Source of the DNA: Ailurus styani
Lineage: Eukaryota > Chordata > Mammalia > Carnivora > Ailuridae
Reading direction: 5' to 3'
Length of the DNA: 64,000 nt
Assembly: GCA_002007465.1 (NCBI GenBank)
Contig: LNAC01000163.1
Location: 2,816,711-2,880,710 of the forward strand
In this document: positions 57,604-64,000 of the stretch, in pieces
Layout of the letters: every line of letters begins with the position of its first letter
Position numbering within the stretch: the first letter of the stretch is position 1
Translations under genes and position numbers: made by a program
The notes under the pieces: generated by a model
What the model was told of the DNA's origin: nothing
Databases searched by the model: none
Seen by the model: only the letters and a program-made list of their open reading frames with translations

Positions 57604-58813
57604 GTGGAGATGAGAAGTTACCTAACTCTCCCCTCTTAACCTTCCCATCTCTCCTAAGGCGGGTTAGGGGAAAGGTTGAGAAACATTTGTGAAAGTCATA
57701 GCCCAAGGACATAGACCCACCAAAAGACTGAAACTTAATCATAGGATTATAGGATGTTCCCTTCTCCCTATATCTGACCATTACCCTACCACTCCAATAT
57801 AATCATAGTGGATTACAGCTCTGCAATCTCTGTATAAGAAGTTTTTAGGAAAAGTTTAAAAACAAAAATACTGAAAGAAATTGAAGCCTCTGATACCTAC
57901 TCATACAGCAGACATTAAATATGGCTTAGCTCTAGGCAGATTAACACAAAACTTCACAGTAAAAGCCTATTCACCTCAGTTCCTACTACCTGATACATCA
58001 TGTCTGGCTTTCATCAAAAAATGGCAAGGTCTCTTAATAGGCAAGAGAAAAACACAGTCTAAAGAGACAAAGCAAGGATCAGAACCAGACTCAGATATGA
58101 TATAAGTTCTATAGTGATCAGATACGGAATTTAAAATAAGTACGATTAATATGGCAAGGGGCTTAATGGAAAAAGCTGACAACATGCAAGAACAGATGGG
58201 TAATGTAACCAGAGAGATGGAAACTCTAAGAAAGAATCAAAAGAAAATGCCAAGATGATGAATGCCATTGATGGACTTGTCAGTAGACTGGACGTGGTCC
58301 CAAGGAAAGAATCAGTGAGTATGAAGATACATCAATAGAAACTCCCCAAACTGAAATGCAAAAACAAAACAAAACAAAACAAAACCAAGAACAGGATAAA
58401 TCTGTGGGACAATTTCACAAGATGAAATATATACTAGTGGAACACCAGAAGGAAAAGAGAAAGAGAATGAAGCAGAAGAAATATTTGAAGTAATAACGGC
58501 TTTTTCCAAAATTAATGACAGACACCAAACCACAGATGCAAGAAGCTCAGAGAAAACCAAGCAAAAGAAACGCCAAAAAATCGATACCTAGGTATATCAT
58601 ACTCAAACTTAAAAAAGAAAAAAAAAAAGACAATGAAAAGATCTTGAAAGAAGCCAGAGAGAGAGAAAAAAAAAAACACAAAACCTTACCTATAGAAAAC
58701 TATTCTGTGAAGAGGAAGCATATGCAAACTGACCTCCAAAGGCAGAAGAAGCCTAAGACTGAAGAAAAAGGCCAAGTCCAGCTTTCTGAAAAATGCTTTA
58801 TTAAAGGGACTGA

Positions 58814-59030
58814 AGGGCACCTGGGTGGCTCAGATGATTAGCCTCTGCCTTCAGCTCAGGTCATGATCCCAGGGTCCTGGGATTGAGCCCCATGTCAGGC
58901 TCTCTGCTCTGTGGGAAGCCTGTTCTCCCTCTCCCTCTGCCTGCTGCTCCCCTTGCTTGTGCTTTCTTTCTCTGTCAAATAAATAAAATCTTAAAAAAAG
59001 AAAAAAAAGAATCAGTTTAAAAAAAAATTT
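58814..59030 (+). mobile_element. CAN-SINE
   Basis: GGGCACCTGGGTGGCTCAG to AAATAAATAAAATC and a long A-rich tail. TSD AAAGGGACT-like on both sides. Confidence 0.92.
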
Positions 59031-59174
59031 AAAAAGGGACTTAAAACAGAAGGCTGATTGGGTGCCCACAAGACAAATATATCTCTGCAACTCCACCTCC
59101 CTTAGCCCTAGAGGCTGGGAGCAGTACTGCTAAGAGACTCCCCAAGGGGAGGATGGATAAGAATAGGTGTGTCA

Positions 59175-59378
59175 GGGCACCTGGGTGGCTCAGGGGGTTG
59201 AGCATCTGACTGTTGCTTTCAGCTCAGGTAATGCTATCAAGCCCTGAGTTGGGGTCTGTTCTCAGTGTGGAATCTGCTCGAGATTCTCTCTCTCCATCTC
59301 CTTCTGCCCCTCTCTCTAATTGCTAGAAATAAGTAAGTAAACAAATAAATAAATATGATCTCTAAAAAAAAAAAAAAA
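59175..59378 (+). mobile_element. CAN-SINE, older
   Basis: GGGCACCTGGGTGGCTCAGG. AAATAAGTAAGTAAACAAAT and A tail. Confidence 0.9.
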
Positions 59379-60056
59379 GGATGGGTGTATGTCCAGGTCC
59401 TATCTCCAGGCTGTGGTTAAAAAAAAGAAAGAATGTGGAGGGGAGAGGGATTGTGCTCAAGAGGGTTTCAGGTCACAGGACAGGCACCGTGGACTATTTG
59501 TACAAGATGGTGTTAGTCTGGTTCACACAAGGACCAAGGATAAGAGTTACATCAGAATTCTCATCAAAAAACATGCAAGCAAGAGGAGAGTAGAGGGAAA
59601 TATTTTAAGTGTTGGAGGTAAAAACAAAACAAAACAATAAAACACAAACCTAGAATTTGATATTAAGCAAAATTATCCTTTACACACAAGTGAAGAAAAA
59701 GCACTTTCTCAGATTCCTCCCTCCCCCAAAAGAGGGACTTCAGTTTCAGTCGATCTGCTCTGTAAGAAGTGTTAAAAGAAGTTCTTCAGGGAGAAGGAAA
59801 ATGATATAGATCATAAATTTGGATCTATATAAAGAAAGAAGAGCCCGGGAGAAGGAATAAGTGAAATTAAAATAAAATCTTTTACTTTTCTTATTCTTCA
59901 TTGAGCTAATATTTCAAAGTAATAGTAACAACGTATTAGGCAAAATAAATAGTGGCAATATTTTAAGGGATAGGAGGGAGGAATTGGGGAATACTCTTAT
60001 TGGAAGGTACCTGCACTACACATAGAGTGGTATAGTGTTATTGGAAGGTATACTTA

Positions 60057-60168
60057 GGGGCTCCTGACTGGCTCAGTCAGAAGAGCATATGCCTCTTGAT
60101 CTCAGGGTTGTGAGTTCAAGCCCCATGTGGGGCCATAGAGATTACTTAAATAAATAAAACTTTAAAAT
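60057..60168 (+). mobile_element. CAN-SINE, short type
   Basis: GGGGCTCCTGACTGGCTCAG to AAATAAATAAAAC. Flanks share TATACTTAG. Confidence 0.88.
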
Positions 60169-60850
60169 AAATGAAGATATACTTAGATTAGTTATAAATA
60201 CATATTATAAATTCTAGCATAATCACTAAAAATTTTAAAAAGAAGTAGAATCAATATACTAGAGGAGGCAAAAAGGGCGTTGGGGAGAAGTAAGAGCAAT
60301 AAATAGATAATAGTTACAAACATGGTATGTATTAAACTGACTGTCTCAGTAAACACTTTAACATGTATGCTCTCTGGTTATACCATTTTTTGGGTCAGTG
60401 TAATTTTCAATGTGATCAAAAAAACAAGATCCTAGTATATGTTTTCCACACAAAACCCATCTTAAAAATAAGGACACAGAAAGGTTAAAAGTAAATGGAC
60501 AGAGAAAAATGCACCATGCTAATACTAATCAAGAGAAAGCAGAAATGGCTATATTAATTTCAGACAAAGCAGATTGCAGGACAAGGAAAATTAGCATCAA
60601 TAAAGAAGAGCACATTACATAATGATCAAGAGGTTACTTTTCCAAGAAGACATAACAATCCTTAATGTGTGCACCCAACAACACAGCATCAAAGTACGGG
60701 AGGCAAAACCTGATACGTGGCCAGGAGAAAGAGTGTCTTGCAAAGAGAGCACGAGAACAACATGAATTAAGTTCCTGAAAGTTGCCATTTCTTCTGGGCG
60801 CAGCAGGATTGTCATAGAAGAGCTAAGAGAATTTAACAATAGGGCAAAAT

Positions 60851-61370
60851 GATTTCCAAGATACCAAATATTTCTAGATTCCTGTTGGAGAAGCTGCCGG
60901 AGCTCTCTTTGACAGGATTATAGAGTCTGTCTTCAATCCTTTGACAACTGACACTCTCACCAGTAAACCTTTTAATCCCCCAACTAGTGAAATACATTTA
61001 AGGAATTGGAAATCAACAAAATTCACAAAGAGTCCCACCCTCCCTCTCTCTCTCCAGCCCAGCAAGCCCCCAAATACCATTGTCACAGCCCTTAGGGGAT
61101 TTCTTCCCTTCTGTAGGCCTCGATGGATTGCAGGGGCTTTTGAGTGGTATTTGTATTTCCTCTAGCCAAAGACACATTAACTTTAATATTTCTTTGGCAG
61201 ATTATTTCCAAAGAAAGAAATATTGCTTCCCCCACGGAAGCATTTTGCTTGCATAAGTGAACACTTCAGAAGAGAAATGTTTAAAACCTGAATATGTTTT
61301 TTTAAATATGGAAAAAATTTCCTGAATCCCTGTACTTAAACTTTAAAGAACATGATCGCTATGCTTAAGA
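60851..61370. other. Upstream flank, unclassified
   Basis: Non-repetitive-looking sequence, moderately GC-balanced, no exon call. Candidate for conserved non-coding sequence only by default. Confidence 0.35.
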
Positions 61371-61371
61371 T

Positions 61372-61605
61372 CTCATTTATTTATTTATTTTAGGGAGAGA
61401 GAGCACATGCTTGAGGAGGGGGAAGGACCGAGGAGGAGGGAGGGGGAAGGGGAAGGAAAGATCTCAAGAAGACTCCCCGCTGTACATGAGCAGGTGTGGG
61501 CCTCAATAGGGGGCTGGACGCAGGGCTGGATCTCACAACCCTGTGATCGCGACCTAGGCGGAAACTGAGAGTCCAATGCTTAACCGACTGAGGCACCCAG
61601 GTGCC
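61372..61605 (-). mobile_element. CAN-SINE, old
   Basis: ATTTATTTATTTTAGGGAGAG, GA/GGGA-rich body, GACTGAGGCACCCAGGTGCC end. Confidence 0.88.
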
Positions 61606-61639
61606 ATCATGATGGCTAAGTTTAAATCTTTCCAACACG

Positions 61640-62650
61640 TTGTAAGTGCTTTCATTTATTCAGTCAGTCTATATAGCCAACAAGCCAGCTACTGTGTCTA
61701 GTCCTGGTGACTGAGGGTTTAAAGATTCTATTCTTGTCTTCTAGGGGCTTATAATCTAGAAGGAAAGACAGGTATGTCAGTAAATATAATTGACAAGTGC
61801 TATTATTAGCTATCCTTAAAAAGTGCTATAGAAAGAAGTGCAGAGGAAATGACTTCGGAGTTTGTTCAATACATAGGAAATATTGACAAAGGGAGGAAAG
61901 TGCATTCTGAACAGAAAGAACGATGTAAGAGACACAAAGAATGCAACAGAGGTATGTTCAGGTTTCCAGAGTAGTGGGGTCAGGTAAGCAGACAGAGGGT
62001 TGACTAAGGGCAGGAGGAGTAACTACCTCAGATACATTTATTAAAATTCATGTGGACCATGTTCCAGATCTGGTCATGGCACTATTTAATTTTGACCTTG
62101 TGTCTTGTTCCTTCCATCTAAGATATGCATCATAGCAGATTCACCCACACCTACCAGTTCCTTCTGGGGGCTTCTGAGTCCCTCCAAATTTTATAAATTT
62201 CCAGCCTCCAAATTTTATAAATTTCTACCTCACCCACAATTTTCTGAATCTCTACCAGGTTCCTGTAATTCCCTAATAGCCCATCCACTTTCGTGCTTCT
62301 GTGTCTTTGCTGAAGCTGTTCCCACCTCTGGAATGCTTTCTGCCTCCTTTCTGTTGATGAAAATTTTACTCCTCCCTGAAGATCCATCCCAAATCCTTTC
62401 TCTCCCCCAAACCCCTCCCTTTGTTCCCCAGCCTGTGCTCCCACAGTACCTTCATTTAATTTTGCCGTGGAGTAGAGTTGTTCACATGTCTGTCTTTACA
62501 TGACAATGACAATGACAATTGTCAAAGGCAATGACATGTGGCTTGAGGTGGCACAGCTCATTGAGGGCAGGCACCCTGTGTTATTTATTGTTTGTTCACA
62601 GCTGGTGGCCTGGAATGTAGCACTGGATAAATATTTGTTTTAGATGATGT
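61640..62650 (+). repeat. L2 LINE fragments
   Basis: 'GGGGCTTATAATCTAGAAGG', then 'GCTGTTCCCACCTCTGGAAT', 'GAAGATCCATCCCAAATCC' and 'TGAGGGCAGGCACCCTGTG...GGATAAATATTTG' follow L2 body and 3' end. The 132-codon frame at 62,105 is within it. Contains a 20-bp direct repeat at 62,182-62,201 and 62,206-62,225. Confidence 0.65.
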
Positions 62651-62817
62651 TGTTTGTGTCTCATTGCCTTTGCAATTTCATTGGTTTCTTTTCCAGTTTC
62701 ACAACAGAGCTTCTCCAGCTGGGCATGCCTTCTGAAGCTCAGTTTGTCAGTGAGGGTGAGATCAGAGGTATTAGAGGAATAAGGGAATAAGAGGAATAGG
62801 AAGAAAACCACCTGATG

Positions 62818-63053
62818 GGAAGTTGGGTGCTTGGGTAGCTCAGTTAGTGGAGCACCTGACTCTTCATTTTGGCTCAGGTGGTAATTTCAGAGTCATGAGA
62901 TAGAACCCTGCATCAGTCTCCACATTCAGCATGGAGTCTGCTTGTCCCTCTCCCTCCCTCTCTGCACCCACATCCTTGGTCCCTTGCACACATGTGCACG
63001 AGACATCTTTCTCTCTCTCAAATAAGTACAATCTTTAAAAAGAAAAAGAAAAA
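62818..63053 (+). mobile_element. CAN-SINE, older
   Basis: GGTGCTTGGGTAGCTCAG, body with GCACACATGTGCACGAG, AAATAAGTACAATC tail. Exact 15-bp TSD GAAAACCACCTGATG at 62,803-62,817 and 63,054-63,068. Confidence 0.93.
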
Positions 63054-63068
63054 GAAAACCACCTGATG

Positions 63069-63225
63069 CATAGATTCCCAACCCTGGTGGCACAACAAAG
63101 CCACTTGGAGACCTTTAAAAAATATATAGCTGCCTGGGCTCCACCTTCAGAGATCCTGATTTATTTGTTCCTAAGTGGAAACCAGGCACTTGATTCTAAA
63201 GTGCAGTCGGTTTTGAGAACTTCAG
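63069..63225 (+). repeat. MER5A-like hAT element
   Basis: 'AGATTCCCAACCCTGGTGGC', 'GCTGCCTGGGCTCCACCTTC', 'CAGTCGGTTTTGAGAACTTC' match the MER5A outline including inverted ends. Confidence 0.65.
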
Positions 63226-63292
63226 ACCTAAAGGGGTAGAAAATAGTCACCAGGCCCTACATGTGAATTCATATAATTTCAAATTCACTTTC

Positions 63293-63998
63293 TCAAGAGG
63301 TCATGCTCTCCCCCAGGAAAACATAACTACAACAATGGCGGCCACACAGTCTGGGTAAAATCGACCTTTTCCAGGGAAATCTTTGCCACAAGGAGTCTGA
63401 GTCATGCTGTGGGGGGAATCGTGCTGGGGAATGATGCTGGCCTTCAGGTTCCAAGTCGGCATGTCTGGAGAATTCCATTATGCTCCCTGCATGCCCCACC
63501 TTTAGTAGGAAGTTACAGGAAGCCATAAAATGAGCCGAAATCAAACCACCAAGCATCAGATCACCAAATGAGTTACGAAAGCATGAGAGTTCCCAATTCT
63601 CTTGAGGGTCTCCAACATGGATATCCTCTATGGCCCTCCATGGAATGGAGGAAAGAGCCAGACACCAAGGGCCAGAGCACATGTGGCACGACTCTAAGGA
63701 CACTATGGCCACTGTATTCCACGTGAAGAGTATCCCTTGGAATTGTGTGATGCTCCATCCTGGTACAGGGATTTTCCTGCAAACAGACCAGGAGATTTCC
63801 AGTGGTGGCCTCCTTCTTGGTTCTGCTGCCCAGCCACCTTCTGTCTTGAAACTGTCACTCTGCGCCAAGGGGAGGATGAAAAGCGTCCTCACCAAAATAA
63901 CCTCTCCTGGAGTCTTTTTCTACCTGATGGGGTCTTCAACAGAACTTCCTCTAACTGGCAGCTCTTGTCAGCGCATCCTTGATCTACCCCACGTGTGA
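63293..63998. other. Unidentified low-stop segment
   Basis: 200-codon open frame on the minus strand (63,895-63,293) and 122- and 81-codon frames on the plus strand overlap here. The base composition is more GC-rich and less repeat-like than the neighbourhood. No protein family, splice structure or A tail could be recognised, and none of the frames has a convincing domain. It could be a decayed retrocopy in either direction, an old LTR, or chance. I do not call a gene. Confidence 0.3.
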
Positions 63999-64000
63999 TA

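Larger units (their letters stand above)
57000..60850 (+). mobile_element. Long old L1M with 5' region, broken
   Basis: Collinear plus-strand L1M. 5'UTR-like text at 57.3-58.1 kb (AAAGAGACAAAGCAAGGATC, CAGAACCAGACTCAGATATG). ORF1 area at 58.1-59.8 kb (CATGCAAGAACAGATGGGTA, AGTTCTTCAGGGAGAAGGAA). Spacer and ORF2 endonuclease region at 60.4-60.7 kb (AGACATAACAATCCTTAATG). Many stops and three CAN-SINEs. It ends before reverse transcriptase, so it is 3'-incomplete, which is unusual because truncation is normally from the 5' end. Confidence 0.75.

Noticed and set aside
58515..58841. 108-codon Lys-rich plus-strand frame
   Set aside because: Lies in the ORF1 area of a broken L1M, with A-rich codons and no intact element.
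1..64000. Functional tRNA genes at the many tRNA-like heads
   Set aside because: They are CAN-SINE heads with diverged cloverleafs and attached CT bodies and A tails. None has an isolated intact tRNA.
1..64000. CRISPR array, operon or phage-like organisation
   Set aside because: Repeats are dispersed retroelements with TSDs, genes have introns, and there are no regular spacer-repeat units.
51013..64000. Exons of the upstream neighbour (NR4A3 in human gene order)
   Set aside because: No nuclear-receptor coding sequence is visible. The flank is intergenic as far as I can read.

Overview
This is a mammalian nuclear window from a caniform carnivore. The evidence is about 46 tRNA-derived CAN-SINE (SINEC) copies. 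Each has the tRNA-like head (GGGCGCCTGGGTGGCTCAG), a CT-rich body and an AATAAA-bearing A tail. Several 5'-truncated carnivore L1 copies are also present. The repeated body text (CTGCCTGCCTCTCTGCCTAC) fits a mustelid best, which is an inference from SINE style rather than proof. There is no bacterial or viral gene organisation, no CRISPR array and no operon.

The only host gene I can support is STX17 (syntaxin 17, the autophagosomal Qa-SNARE), on the minus strand and incomplete. A CpG island at about 49,890-50,770 holds the promoter and a non-coding exon 1 whose donor is at 50,614. Exon 2 (42,067-42,252) carries the ATG. Three further coding exons lie at 35,866-35,931, 9,645-9,870 and 1,433-1,548. 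All junctions have AG/GT sites and compatible phases, giving residues 1-177. The rest of the SNARE motif, the two membrane segments, the C-terminus and the 3'UTR lie beyond position 1.

Almost everything else is interspersed repeat. Introns 1-4 (about 8.4, 6.1, 26 and 8.1 kb) and the upstream flank (50.8-64 kb) contain CAN-SINEs of several ages, minus-strand carnivore L1s with clear target-site duplications (TSDs), and nested insertions (L1 in L1, SINE in L1 tail, SINE in SINE). Older layers include L1M, L2, MIR, a CR1/L3-like fragment, a MER3-like hAT element, a MER5A-like element and a MaLR LTR. The upstream flank has a fairly long plus-strand L1M (about 57.0-60.85 kb) that keeps part of its 5' region. 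The last 0.7 kb has unexplained open frames on both strands.

The most useful non-textbook signal is technical. The window has four single-N positions. Three sit exactly between near-identical tandem copies (77/80, 217/218 and 78/78 bp), which points to unmerged contig overlaps rather than biological duplication. The fourth lies inside a SINE that lacks part of its body. I found no undescribed functional system. The candidates worth checking are a promoter-adjacent young SINE, symmetric exon 3, the antisense SINE load in the introns, a (GGT)n tract, an orphan poly(A) insertion with a 12-bp TSD, and the unidentified 63.3-64.0 kb segment.
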